Positions 48,621-59,978 of a stretch of DNA of 64,000 bases are shown here, in pieces; the stretch's first letter is position 1; each line of letters starts with the position of its first letter. The stretch is from assembly GCA_951799445.1 (NCBI GenBank), contig OX637291.1:9302501-9366500 (forward strand), in the 5' to 3' direction. The notes under the pieces were generated by a model. It saw nothing but the letters and a program-made list of their open reading frames with translations. It had not been told where the DNA came from and did not search any database. Position numbers and translations under genes: made by a program. Source of the stretch: Pseudisothecium myosuroides (taxonomy: Eukaryota > Streptophyta > Bryopsida > Hypnales > Lembophyllaceae).

Positions 48621-49202
48621 AACAAGTCTAGCAGCATTCGGGCCATCACGTCAGTCAGGCTGGCGAGTCCAGGCAGCAGCACGCTGCAGCGGCAGCTGGC
48701 CGTGGGGGACGGGGAGCACACGTCCTGGGGGCTAGCGCACTCTCCGAACGCCGTGGTGGACAGGGGCAAGCCGGACGCGGAGAGCGAGGAATTAGCGCTT
48801 CGCGACCGGCAGGAGCTCGAGACGTGGACGCGAGAAGCCGCACGCGAGAGCGTGAACCTGGGAAGCTGGGTGACTTCGAGTCGCGGAAGCGACGGGTCCA
48901 AGGATCTAGACCAGCAAACGTGGCCGACGAACTCAGGCACGCCGAAGCCCGGCGAGCATCTGGAGAATTGGGGACGCAAGCATCCGGCGGGATCGGAGCC
49001 CGGCGACAGGGAAGGCGAAGGAGGATTGCAAGCAACTGGGGTTGCCGCCGATTCGTCCCCGACCGCCGAGAGTAGAGAATGCGCCACCGCCGGGGGTGTG
49101 GAGAATCGAAGCGCGGCCGCGCGGGCGCGAAGTGGGCTTAGCCCGGAGTTCACCGCGCGCGGCCGGTCCTCGTCGGGCGTCGCGGCTGGCTACGGCTCCT
49201 CT
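48621..49202 (+). other. GC-rich leader upstream of LBD exon 1, open but ATG-free
   Basis: Strongly GC-rich, unlike the flanking DNA. The reading frame of the LBD exon is open upstream back to a TAG at 48618, but contains no ATG before 49203. The long open frame here is therefore a composition effect, or at most a non-AUG extension. Antisense frames of 126-178 codons in the same stretch have the same cause. Confidence 0.55.
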
Positions 49203-49484
49203 ATGAGCAGCAGCAGCGGCGCGCCCTGCGGCGCTTGCAAATTCTTACGACGGAAGTGCGTGCGGGGGTGCATCTTCGCGCCCTACTTCGGCGCAGAGCA
49301 AGGCGCGGCCAAGTTCGCGGCAGTGCACAAGGTGTTCGGCGCCAGCAATGTGGCCAAGCTGTTGCTTCACATTCCCACGCCGCGACGATGCGACGCAGTG
49401 CTGACCATCAGCTACGAGGCGCAGGCGCGCTTGTCGGATCCAGTTTACGGCTGCGTCGCCACCATCTTCGCGCTTCAACAGCAG
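49203..49484 (+). CDS. LOB-domain transcription factor (class I LBD), exon 1
   Basis: Exon 1 encodes 94 residues holding almost the whole LOB domain, a DNA-binding and dimerisation domain of nuclear plant regulators. Residues 1-6 are Ser-rich. The zinc-finger-like C block C-X2-C-X6-C-X3-C ([15 protein letters not shown]) spans about residues 9-23. The GAS block includes [17 protein letters not shown]. The segment [17 protein letters not shown] follows. The leucine-zipper-like L-X6-L-X3-L-X6-L, the mark of class I, starts at LQQQ and continues in exon 2. The donor is CAG|GTGCGC at 49485, phase 0, at the usual LBD intron position. The start is the first in-frame ATG. The block around [17 protein letters not shown] recalls the Arabidopsis LBD30 (JLO/ASL19) group by memory; orthology is inference. 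These factors act in organ-boundary and meristem patterning in seed plants. Confidence 0.93.
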
Positions 49485-49590
49485 GTGCGCACCAACCAAC
49501 ACATAGTCGGATGTTCACCCTGCTTCCCCTCATGATCTCTCCAGCTTTCACACCCTTGTATCCTCCCAGTTCCACTCTTTTCGAGACCCT

Positions 49591-50133
49591 TCAAACCCTT
49601 TCTATGCTTCCGCAAACTTCGCAGCTTTGATTAATCCCCATTTGAAGTGCCCAGATGAGATTATTCTCGCGTCGAAGTTGATTTCATTGCCGCTGGGCTT
49701 GTTATCCGGGCTCCAGTCTAATTCCAACTATGCTGAACCGCAGTCTCAAGATCTCCTTCAGCTGATGAATAATTTATTAATACTCGTTACTCCAGTTGCA
49801 TGGGGCGTGTCTGGCGTCGTAAAATGTCCAGAAGGCAATTTGTAAAACATTTTCGTGACTCTCAAACCCTTGCGATGCTTCCGTAAACTTGGCAGTCTAG
49901 ATTGATCACCATTCGGAGGGAGTACGTGTTCTCGTGGCCAAGTTTGTTTCATTTCCATCGGAGTAGTTAGCCGGGATTTTAATTGCAACGAATTTCGAAG
50001 GTTCAAATCATTGTATTCTCAGGATTACCATCCATTGATGAATCAGTAATACTCGGTACTTCAATTACATGGTGCGACTATGCATCGTGAACTGCTCCGT
50101 AGACAATTTGTAGGACATTTTTAATACTTGCCG
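49591..50133 (+). repeat. Intronic tandem duplication, period 271 bp
   Basis: Two diverged units start at TCAAACCC (49591 and 49862). They share GATGCTTCCG-like words, TTGATTTCATT/TTTGTTTCATT, GTTATCCGGG/GTTAGCCGGG, TTGATGAAT with AATACTCG, and CAATTTGTA with ACATTTT in the same order. Confidence 0.75.
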
Positions 50134-51896
50134 GCCATGAAGGTAGCTCTTACAAGACTAGCTTCATTTCGGAGTTCGATAGAACGGGATTCAGTCTTGA
50201 GCTTATTGTAGGACTAACGTGTTTAGCTAGAAACATCCGAAACTCACAAGCGATTGGTACAGCTATTGGTATAAATATTGACTGTTTAATGTCTAGACTG
50301 ATATTCCTCGGCATTGCAGGCCTTAGCCACATACTAGTAATAGTTTCTGGCTTTCTGGTCACCACGTGAATGAAAACTACGTGATTTCCAATCTTTTCTT
50401 GGAAATCAAGAGTCGCGGTACGCACATTACTTTTCCGACTCAGAATTATGCACTCGGTCCTCGCGTTCAGGTTAGTCTTTGAACAGTGCGGTGCGTATCG
50501 ACGTCTCTTCTGATGCAGACAGTGATTCACACCGACAGGTTTCGGTCGGCTACTCGGCATTTGAGTGCTTTAGGCAAACTTGAGAGTCCCTACTGTTGCT
50601 CAGGTTTCTGTTACTTTCAGGTTTCTATTATATTCTAGAGCAAGAGTATAACAGCTTTATAAATTGTGTTCCGCTAGAAAAAAATTCTCGAGCTATGCCT
50701 GTAACTGGAATTTTCTTGACCGCAACCTGTTTAGTGCCTGCTTAAGTAGTGATTTATAATTGTATGAATCATTCCGCAGATTTACCGTCGGATTCACCTT
50801 TGCATTAGAACAGTGCTTGCTAGTGTAGGATTGCCACGGGATAGGTAATGTAGTGTATTTCTGCTCAGGAGTTTTGTTACAATGGAGTATTTTAGAGCGC
50901 CAAAATTGTGAAGTTCAAGTGCTCAGAGCTCCAAATCTAGGACCAGTATAGATCTGAAGGTTTCTCTGGGGTTAACTGAAACTGGTTCAACTCTACTGAA
51001 ATCTGCCATTTTAATGAGTATGAGGTTCGCGCCGTATTGAATCACGGTCAGTGTGTGTTAACCTGGAGGTGCTGCATTGGATGCTAACTTTTGAGGTCAT
51101 GAAATTAGAGAACACGGTTTCAGCAAACTAAAATTCTGGCTTGATATTCTGAGAGGGTTAGACAGGTAATCTCGTGAGTCGTGACTAACTGTGGGATTAA
51201 CTTGGTGCTGGGCGTAGTTAATTAGCCTCGGTTTACTTAGTCCGAAAGATGGTGACGTATTTGACCGGAAAATTTAATGTTTGTGAATATTGTAGTATTG
51301 GAGGTCATGAGTATTGACACTGAGAGGGAAGTGGTTGGGCTAACTTATTAGCTAAGCCACGAAAAAACTGTAAAAGTGACATTTTCTATGCCTTTTCAGA
51401 GCGTTGAATGGTGAACTCTACTGGAGGGTTCTCCTGTCGAACTGATAGAAATCCCTGGATGAATGGGAGGTAACTACACCAAATTGCGACCTGTTGCGAC
51501 CTGTTTGCAAAACTCACCCCTACAGATTTTTGCCTAAAATCTGCAATTTAGATGTAGTTAACTTAGGTGTAACCGATCTATTCCAGAGTATCCGCTTCCC
51601 AGAAGACCGGGAGACGGTTACGCGTGGTCTGAGAGGGGAAAAAGAAAATTGCAGTTGTACCTTCCACATTCACAATCTGACATTTCCCAGATTTTACTAT
51701 TAACAGCAGAGAGCCGGACATCCGACACGGTAGCTTGTCCTCGATCGATTATAACGACGATGACATGAGATATTGGGTTTGATCTCCACCAGGTACACGT
51801 ACTTGGTACATACTAGAATCTCTGCGGAAGGATCGAATTTTATACTTAGATGCAGCTAGCTATTTGACTGTATCGGTCACTAACTAGTGACTTTTT

Positions 51897-52505
51897 AACT
51901 TTCATATTCCATTTACACGAGTCTAATCATACGTCGTGATTCTGATTATGCGATTTTAGTCAGTTGTTACTGTCTCAGACTTTCTGATTTGGCGATAGTA
52001 GTCAATAGTTCCCTCCTTAAAACTTTCGTATTCCATTCACATTCGTTTAATTTACGTGATTCTGATTAGGCGATATTAGTCAGTAGTTACTTCTTCACGG
52101 ATCGACTTGGTCACTGAGTAAAACTAATGAGACAGTTTATTTTGTTGGTCATATAAGGCAACTACACCTAAAATCAGCTGAGTTAGTATTTGATCATGGT
52201 TCCTATTTTGGTAAATTTTGTTGGGAGTCGCAAGTGGACTCGGGATTCTCTTGTCATGTATTTTTTGGACATCATATGAGTAAACTTTGTATATTTTAAT
52301 TGAGAAAAATAGTTTTACCCAAAAGCAAACCCTAGGCTCTAGTAAATAGAGGGTGTATATTTTAGCCAAGCAAGAATCTGGAGGGGTTGAGGGGTCGGTT
52401 TCAGAAATGGGTTGCAATTGCGGGCAGTGAACTTATTAGTTTCATATTTCATGCATATTAGTCTATACGTCATGATTCTGATTAGGTGATATTAGTCAGT
52501 ACGTA
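51897..52505 (+). repeat. Intronic 70-bp repeat, three dispersed copies
   Basis: Copies at about 51897-51965, 52020-52085 and 52437-52505 share TTTC(A/G)TATT(C/T)CAT, then GTGATTCTGATTAGGCGATA and TTAGTCAGT. Copies two and three also share TTCCTCAC-like and GGTTGGT-like tails. Confidence 0.7.
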
Positions 52506-53093
52506 GTTCCTCACAGACCGGGTTGGTGAGTAATAGTTTGAGAAGGTTCTGGAATGCAACGTGTCTGTTGTGAGTGGTACATACCTGCAGTAATATCTTA
52601 GCAGCCGATTTAAAGAGTCCTGATGTTTAACTATTCCGTAGAATAGTACTTTCACAATCGTCCAGCAGCGTCACAACAAGTGAAAATACTGCTCGGTTCA
52701 CCGTTGGATCAGTACTGAACGTGAGGTCGTGGGTGCCCTTAAGCATCAAATCTCTAGGAATCTGATTATAGCGCTGCCAATATGGCTTTTAAAGTCACAT
52801 TGCGGCCATAGGACATGTATACACTCTAGCCTCTCTAATCTGACTCAAAAAATGTGACTGGTATAGTTTGAATGTGTAATCAGTGTGCTACAGTTGGCGT
52901 GCCAAGTGTACAGGATGATATTCCAGAATGTTGTTTTAGGATTAAAGAGGTCTGAGTGAAAGCACACTGTGTAGTTAAGATAGGTTTACTGAGAGGGCCA
53001 GTTAATAGCAGTTGGAAGTTGGGCCTTGGGCCTTGGGACTGTTGGGAGTTGATTTCAAGATGAGAGTGCTCTGCACTGATTAGTACAGTAGTA

Positions 53094-53660
53094 CCTTCTA
53101 GCTTCAGATTTGCGATATCCAATCTAATGTTGACTGAACTTACCTTTGATGAGGGATGGGTTGTACCTTATTAACCTTACATGTAGTAATTCTGGGGCAA
53201 TGGTTTCAAACTTTAGTAATTCCACTCGATTTTTGGTCTGTAACCTTTTCGGTACGTTATATTATCCTTTTGATATCACGTACAACTTTTGACAAGTCTG
53301 AAACTCCCTGCATGCTCTGATTACCTTCTAGCTTCAGATATGCAATAACCAATCTACTATTTGATTAAACTTACCTCCGGTGAGGGATGCGTTGTACGTT
53401 TTCATCGGTGTCAAAATAATACTTGTTGATTACGTTCTTCTCTGCAGTATTTGAGGTGACAAGCTGACAGGCCGAGTTCCTCTCTGCAAGCGTTGATTTC
53501 CTTCTAGCTTCAGATATGCAATAACTAATCGAACTTTAGATTATGCTTTAACTCTCTTGTGGGATGAGCTCTACACTGTCATTTGTATTTTTATCGACAT
53601 TCGTTGATTTTTCGTACTTCTCTGCAATATTTCAGGTGGCAAGCTTGCAGGCGGAGCTAG
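53094..53660 (+). repeat. Triplicated exon 2 splice boundary
   Basis: Units begin with CCTTCTAGCTTCAGAT at 53094, 53324 and 53500 (periods 230 and 176). The third runs into exon 2. In the second, a copy of the boundary reads TTGAG|GTGACAAGCTGACAGG near 53456, mirroring the true TTCAG|GTGGCAAGCTTGCAGG. The first has a weaker GACAAGTCTGAAACTCC trace. Using the second copy would give a stop at its fourth codon. Confidence 0.8.
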
Positions 53661-54112
53661 CAATGGTGCAAGCGCAGTTGGCAGACCGTCACGCTCACCT
53701 GCAACAAACGCACCACCAGCATCAGCAGAGAATGGTACAACAGCAGCAGCAAGGGTTTGCAGCAAGCCAAGCACCACCGGAGTATATGTTACACTTACCG
53801 GACCACTCGACTTCAGGTCTGTCCATGGGCATGCCGGGAGGGGCCAGCGCTAATAACCCCTATACTTCCAGAGTGAAGCCTGAAGAAGAAAGCAGTTACC
53901 ACCTTCATGGCTTACAACAACAACATCAACATCAACAGCAGCAACAACAACATCAACATCACTATGACTTAGGAATGCCCTCCAGCAGCCTGCAGGATCA
54001 TTCGGAGCACAGCCTTTTAGAATCTCTACAAAAGTCCCGAAGCGGTAGAATGGGCGACCAATCTGACGGAGGGGAGCTGCAAGCGTTGGCGTCTCTCCTT
54101 CGCCGGAAATAG
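53636..54112 (+). CDS. LOB-domain transcription factor (class I LBD), exon 2
   Basis: Exon 2 encodes 158 residues, giving a protein of about 252 aa with exon 1, normal for a class I LBD. It opens with VASLQAELAMVQAQL, completing the leucine-zipper-like coil that mediates dimerisation. The rest is a variable C-terminal region, low in order. It has a His/Gln-rich stretch near its start (HLQQTHHQHQQ), a second (QQQHQHQQQQQQHQHHYD) from CAA/CAT/CAG triplets that is likely length-variable, and a Ser- and acidic-rich tail ending in ELQALASLLRRK. Such tails usually hold activation functions in class I LBDs. The acceptor is TTTCAG at 53630-53635, in frame with exon 1. The stop is TAG at 54110-54112. 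Confidence 0.9.
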   Translation: MASLQAELAMVQAQLADRHAHLQQTHHQHQQRMVQQQQQGFAASQAPPEYMLHLPDHSTSGLSMGMPGGASANNPYTSRVKPEEESSYHLHGLQQQHQHQQQQQQHQHHYDLGMPSSSLQDHSEHSLLESLQKSRSGRMGDQSDGGELQALASLLRRK

Positions 54113-55544
54113 AACGTGCAGGAGATGAAACTAACTTTTTGATGGAGAGGATTTTGACTACTGCATGAGTTCGTCAGCACGTGGATTCGGTTGGAGATTT
54201 TCGCTATTACCACTGGTTTATTAATCTGTGGTTTTTAATGGTTGAAAATCATGGGAATTACCAGTTTTCCAGGCCGAGTAGTGATTGAGTTCACACCTAG
54301 TGAATTTAATTCAACAGGCAGGAAGTAATGACGATCTCACCATGATATTGACGTGGTGATAGTGATAGTGACAGGATGGGCTAATGATATTAGCTGGCAT
54401 GGGCAGGCAGATTATGAGCAACGCGAGGAGATTAACCTAATTATTCTCACCTGTACAAGGACCTGAAGACGTTTTATGAGAATACGACGACAAGGAAGAA
54501 CAGCTCTAGCTTCAAGGAAACGAAGTCCAATTTGGCCTTGATTCACAGGTACTACCCAGTGCAAGTTATGATATCGACGATGGTCAAGGTGCATGCTGTA
54601 AGACGCTTTAAGTTGTGATTTGTTTCACATTGGAACTGCAATCTGCAACAAGATCAGCAAGAATCAAGTGGACCAGCTCATTTTTTAGTTCAATAGACTT
54701 ACAAGAATTGTAGAATTAACAATGCAGACAGAATGATCAGGGTTTGGTGTGGTACGTAGAAGTTCTATCAACTTCCATCAAGCTGACTAGGCTGACTTCT
54801 TAGTTTATAGTTTTTGAGAATCATTAGAAACTTGCTTCTGTTTTGGCATCTGTTTCGTTTTGGTGTCTGCCCATTTGAGGGGTTGGCTGTAGACAAGGTA
54901 GCCTCCCTTGGGCATAACTCCACACATCATGTGGACTGTGATCTTTACTAATTACTAATTCTGGCTCTTCCTCTAGACTTTGTGTAGTCACTAGTGACAG
55001 AAGCTAGCTTAGAGTTGTTAGTAGACTCTCTATATTCATCCTTGCACTCTAGGAATCTCCAACTCGTGAGGTTGTCAGTTGTGCTGCAACACAGGACTTT
55101 TGTACTTCTGATCTGGAAAGTGGTTCTTGACAGCGTTCCATTTTTGGCTTCCCGAATGTTGGATTTGGGCTGTGTGCCTTTTGCTTTCCGATGTTCCCTT
55201 GCAATGCATGATTTGATGGTTCTAAGATTAGAATTCATTGCAATGAGAATGTTGCTGGTTGTTTAAGAAGTGAAGTCATTATTGTGTAGTCTGTATCATA
55301 ATTATTTACAATTATTGCCAACTTTGTTAATAATGGGGGATGTTCATGACATTGGCGTTTTTCAAACCGTTGAAATCCGCTTTTCAGTGCGTTGAAAACT
55401 GAATAGAATTCAGTCCTAGTTTGTAGTGCTAATTTTGTGCACGTGGAGTGTCACAATTTTGGCGCTCTGGAAGTCTGAATCTGTCAATATAATGAATTTG
55501 ACATGCAATGAAAGTCTTGCAACTATACATCATATCATATGTAT
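54113..55544. other. LBD 3' flank, no further gene seen
   Basis: Contains the presumed 3' UTR. No single poly(A) signal can be chosen. Open frames of 90-96 codons near 54950-55270 lie on both strands and carry no domain. Confidence 0.45.
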
Positions 55545-55681
55545 AAAATAACATAGCTTACTCAAGCTGATTCTGTTTGGCTCTTTTTGTCCACCTGTTA
55601 ATTGGCTGTTGTTCTTTGGTTTCTTCTGAATGGGGTGGGTTTCCCATTTGTTCAAAAATAAAAAATAACATAGCTTACTCA
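55545..55681 (+). mobile_element. 97-bp LINE 3'-end insertion with perfect 20-bp TSD
   Basis: The direct repeat AAAATAACATAGCTTACTCA lies at 55545-55564 and 55662-55681. Between them, 97 bp end in CCCATTTGTTCAAAAATAA, an A-rich tail that matches the tail of the LINE at 19597 (CCATTTGTTCAAAAAATAA). This is a severely 5'-truncated, dead-on-arrival LINE copy. Confidence 0.85.
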
Positions 55682-55869
55682 TATATTTGAGTCTAGTTAT
55701 AAGAATGTCAATTTCCTTAAATTGGCAATATGCAGGGTTGTCATATTGGACGGGTCGAGGTGATTGGACGGGACGGACGGACGGACGGTCCGGACAGCCC
55801 GGACGCCCTTCATTATTGAAAATTTCCAATTGGCAAGTCACTTCACGCTGGTGGTCCACGCTGGAATCA

Positions 55870-55920
55870 GGGCGCGGACTTGAACGTTAGGGCGCGGATG
55901 TGAACGTTAGGGCGCGGATG
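55870..55920 (+). repeat. 20-bp minisatellite, three units
   Basis: GGGCGCGGA recurs at 55870, 55890 and 55910 with GAACGTTA between. The same GGCG(C/G)GGAC word fills 60228-60368 and 62033-62172. Confidence 0.75.
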
Positions 55921-56454
55921 GATTCATGTCTTAGGGTTCATATTTGTAAAACAACTATTGAAAAACTGATTTCTGCGAAAGTTCAAATCAAGCATTAATG
56001 CTTTCAAAAGCCACATCCACTTGTTTTCTAGACGCGTGTACCCATTCATGATTACTTCCATGCATTTCGATAAAAAGATGCACTCTTCATTGTCTTCATT
56101 GACCATTGTTATACTCGCACTTGAAAATTCTATGTACAACATCTTCTACTGTTCAATATAACTACACTCACGAATGTCATCTACATGCATGGCAAATGCG
56201 ATAATTTTGCAAACACAATTGGAGACTTCATTTTTTCAGATAACCAACAATATTTATAAATTTCAAGCATTGTTCAGTACAATAACAAGTTCACAACACA
56301 ATGAATCTATACTTTCAAGATACGCCTCCTCTTCCATTGGTTATCTTAGACCCTCCTTCTTGTTCTTGTAGATCTTCATTACTTCATGTTTCAATTGGTG
56401 CAACTGTCTTGAACTCATGATAAATGAAGATCTACAGATGGTGTTGGGTGCCCC

Positions 56455-57668
56455 TCAATTGTTGAAACAATTTGATCTGAGAACTCGTATACCCGGATCC
56501 CCTAATGCAGCATTTCGAATGACCACATCATCATCTGCTGGTGCTTCATCACAATCAAGGTCGTCTTCATCATCACCGCCTTCGCTAGTTCCACGTTCAT
56601 CTTCTCCATCGTCACCGTCTGTGGTCCAGTGGCCCTCCACTTCCGAGTTCTCATTTCGAAGCTCCACAGCTATTTCACCATGCCTACGATTGCGTTTAAA
56701 CCTCTTATGTTGTTGAGCTCTAGGGTCCTCTGCATCAGAATTTATATTGGGGCCTCTTTGTACTTGAAGAACGACATACGCTGGAGTGGACAAAGTTTCG
56801 CCTGGAACATACGTATTCAAAAATGGCTCTATCACCACATTCAGGTCTCTGGCCCCAATTCCTAAGAGAGGGTGTTTAGAAGGCCTAGACGATGATGCTT
56901 CGTTGTTGTTTCGCCCACCTCTAATACTACGGCCTCCAATCCTTGCACGACCCCTTGCTCCTCCACGGACGGTAGTCCTTCCACGTCCTTGTTGATATTC
57001 ACCCATGGTGTGGTGAACTACGGGTCGAGGGGCGGTAGGGGGTCTACCACCTGTTGTAACATTTGAAATGCTTTGAGGCATCAATTCAACATTTCCCATT
57101 GAGTCTAGCCCTTCTTGGGAAGGTCGACGGTGAGCACTCGAAGTTGCGGGAGAAGAAGGGTTAAGGAAACGTTGTACCGGTGTATTTCGGTTAGGAAGCA
57201 CAGTACACACTGCAACCGGTGGGGGTATACGGGCTTCGTCTTCAAGCGGGTCAGTAAACGCAAAAACATCAGTGGGATCTAAACGTTCAGGGTCAAAAGG
57301 CCTTACTCCCGCTATAGGATCCCCCATGACATTTCTTGCGATCGGTCGTGCCATTCTTGGAATCCCAACGTTCTGGGCATGGCCGCCATGGCGTCCTTCG
57401 ACAACTCTGTTGCTATCGCGGCCACCCACTCCTCCGGGCCCCCTACTGCCATCACGATCGCAAACAGATCCTTTAGTATTCTGAGTTGCATTGTTCCTCA
57501 GATTTCCACCACCATTTCCATTTCCATTTCCATTTCCCCCTTCGTTTTCCGGAGGGAGGTCGTCGTCGTTGTTGGAGGGAACATTATTATCATTGGCGTC
57601 CACCATGTCCGGGTCATCACTCTCCGAAGACAATGACAAAGGCTGCACTTCCGGAACGACTGGATTTT
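56455..57668 (-). pseudogene. Gly/Arg-rich and acidic C-terminal extension of the hAT transposase
   Basis: About 400 codons stay open after the hATC domain in a frame reached by the C-run shift. The order is: acidic stretch (SLSSESDDPDMVDANDNN), Gly/Asn repeats (GGNGNGNGNGGGN), a charged region, an RG-rich box (TVRGGARGRARIGGRSIRGG) with GRGRT before it, and a second acidic run (DGDDGEDERGTSEGGDDEDD) near the end. No family is recognised. RG boxes commonly bind RNA or DNA. Most hAT transposases end shortly after hATC, so this tail is unusual. Confidence 0.6.
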
Positions 57669-59978
57669 GAAGGCCAGGGGGGGAGGATTTTGGCGAGGAT
57701 CGGCTCCCCAAGGGCCCCAGCGACCAAAGAGGACTTCTTCTTCCACTTCATCATCATCTCCATAGTAATTTCTAGCTTCCTCGAGGTGATCGGCCCCCGC
57801 CCTCCACAAATTTGGATTTCGTCGGTACTCTCGAGGTGCTCGGTTTGCTTCCACATCAGCCTCTTCCTCAACTATCAACACGTCAAATTCACGAAGGCGT
57901 TCAGCTATCGGAACAGGGCCAAGGGCATCTGGATCAGAATCCTCCGAGAAGATATTAGCATCGTACCAACGAACCGGATCGGCCCCCGGTCTTTGCTGAA
58001 GTACACGGCTATTGGTATAAATATATACCAATGACTCAGCCTTCTCTGGGGCTAACCGATTCCGAACCTTGTTGTGGACAAAGGAATATATACTCCAATT
58101 CCTTTCACATGAGCATGCTGAACATGTCAATGATAGTATACGCACGGCAATCTTAGATAGTGCTCGATCTCCAACCCTATGCCACCATTGGTGGGGAAGC
58201 ATCTGTGTCGCTCGGATGTCAGGTGTCTCAGCAGCACTATATGGCCCTGTGCCCTCCTCGAATTCTGTTAATTCTGCCAGCACGTCGTTAAACTCTACAC
58301 CCACTACATTTTCCATTTTGCGGATGACCCAATACAATGCACGGAGGGCAATTCCATCAGCCCTAAGCGCCACATTGTCCAAGAGATATGGAGTCAAAAG
58401 GGCCCCGGCGTAGTGAACATCCGTAAAGACCATGTCCCACCTTGTTTTGAAAGACTCCTCCATGGTGGTGGCTATGTCATCTCGTAGGGTGAAGGGTGGC
58501 TCTCTTAAAGAAAACACATGGGCTCTCAAATTGTGCATTACGAGCCACGCCCGACCCATAGCTGGTTCTCGGCCATCAAATATGCGCAATGCCTTCAACA
58601 CGTCTTCAGTCATGTGCACATAATTCACACATCGTTGCCAGAAGCCCACATCTTCAATAGTTGACACCACATTACGTGCAGCCGTAGCTGCTTGCTCCCC
58701 ATTCTGTCTGTTTTGCAAACCATCAAAGTAATTTTGAACGCGGGCCTGGTCTTTTAACTGTAGCAGTACTCCTCGAAGTTTCACCAGTCGGTGCAACATG
58801 AGGAAATTACAAGCAAAGCGGGTTTCGTTTGGCACTACGAGCTACAGGTTCGGACTCAACTCCCGAAAAACAGACATGGTCGCGTGATGGTTCCGAATGT
58901 ACTGGTACAATCTTCTTGCCCGCTGAATTAAATCTTTGAATTCTGTTACTTTGGCCCAATCTTCCAACATGAGATCCAAAGCATGTGCCATGCAACCCTG
59001 CTTGAAAATGTGGGGGTACGTGTGAACGATGTCATCCAATGCCCCAAGCATGTTCGCTCCATTATCCGTACAAACCTGCGTGACGTGTTTCGAACCTACT
59101 TTCTCAATGAATACTTTCATCTTGTCCGCTATGTAGCACATGGACTTCTTCTGTCCGGTAGTGTCAATGGCCCCCAAAAATACATCACCAGTAGGGCACG
59201 ACATCATCACATTCATTAGGGGCCTCCGATTCACGTCATCCCAACCATCAGTGCATATTGTCACCCCGTAATGCTTCACTACAAAACCAACTTTGGTTTC
59301 GATTTGCTTCTTGATTTGCAACCTCTTGGATTCAATCAACTTAGTCCTGAACTGATGATAAGAAGGTGGACTGTATTCAAACCTTGCCACTGAGGTTGCC
59401 CTCACAGCCTCAATGAAGGCTGGATTTCTTGCCACATTAAATGGCACATTCGCCTCATAAAAAAACGATGCCTACTTGTCATCCAACTCCTTCCTCTTTG
59501 CAACGTTAAAAGCATCCTTCATGCGTTGCTGAAGTAATGTCCCAGATCTCGTGGAATTTGATCCAGCGAGACTTTGGGACCTCTGTACTGGGTCATTCCC
59601 TTCAGGGAGAGTAGCCCCTTCAGCCTGGTTCTCACCGGCACCCCCTCCTGGCACTTCATTATGAGTGGATTGGCTTGAACTTGCGACTGGAATGGTTCTC
59701 GATGGACCACTCGGAACTGATTCTCCTTCGTACATGTCCTCGGGGCTCAATCGTTGCGGGACAAAGTTTGCACAATTTGCAAATCGGTGGCGCACAGGTC
59801 GCGGCGCACTACGACAAATTGACCTCTCGGACTTCACACCATATCCAAAGTGAGCAAAAGCGCGCTCGCGTTTATAGCTGAATGTCGCATTGCAGAAAAC
59901 ACAAGTCACTTTACTCCCATTCTCAGAGAAAGTATACCACGGTTCCCACTCTTTTGTTTGCTTTCGTTGACTTCCCAT
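56455..59978 (-). pseudogene. hAT transposase pseudogene (BED, DUF659, hATC)
   Basis: Transposases of this type cut and paste DNA in the nucleus. The likely start is ATG at 59978 (MGSQRKQTKEWEPWY). A degenerate BED-type finger follows (VTCVFCNATF, then FAHFGYG). After a low-complexity linker, FFYEANVPFNVARNP and the DUF659 segment ICTDGWDDVNRRPLMNVMMS, CTDNGANM and GCMAHALDLMLEDW are clear. The dimerisation domain hATC has CSCERNWSIYSFVHNKVRNR near 58060-58125. Two in-frame TAG stops (near 59472 and 58842) and a one-base change at a run of seven C (about 57670, G on the + strand) break an otherwise continuous product. The frame then runs on to 56455 as a long extension. A start at 60068 is possible but unlikely. 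Confidence 0.9.

Larger units (their letters stand above)
49485..53635 (+). other. LBD intron, 4151 bp, with internal duplications
   Basis: GT at 49485 and AG at 53634-53635, preceded by a pyrimidine-rich TACTTCTCTGCAATATTTC. No transposon was recognised in it, in contrast to the surroundings. Three separate sets of decayed direct repeats lie in it (49591-50133, 51897-52505, 53094-53635). The intron is long for the family. Confidence 0.85.

Noticed and set aside
48617..49153. Antisense 178-codon and 126-codon frames opposite the LBD leader
   Set aside because: GC-rich DNA keeps several frames open at once. No domain was seen, and the sense strand has a clear gene.
48702..49202. LBD protein starting at 48702
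   Set aside because: The codon is GTG, not ATG. The first in-frame ATG is 49203, directly before the LOB domain, where LBD proteins normally start.
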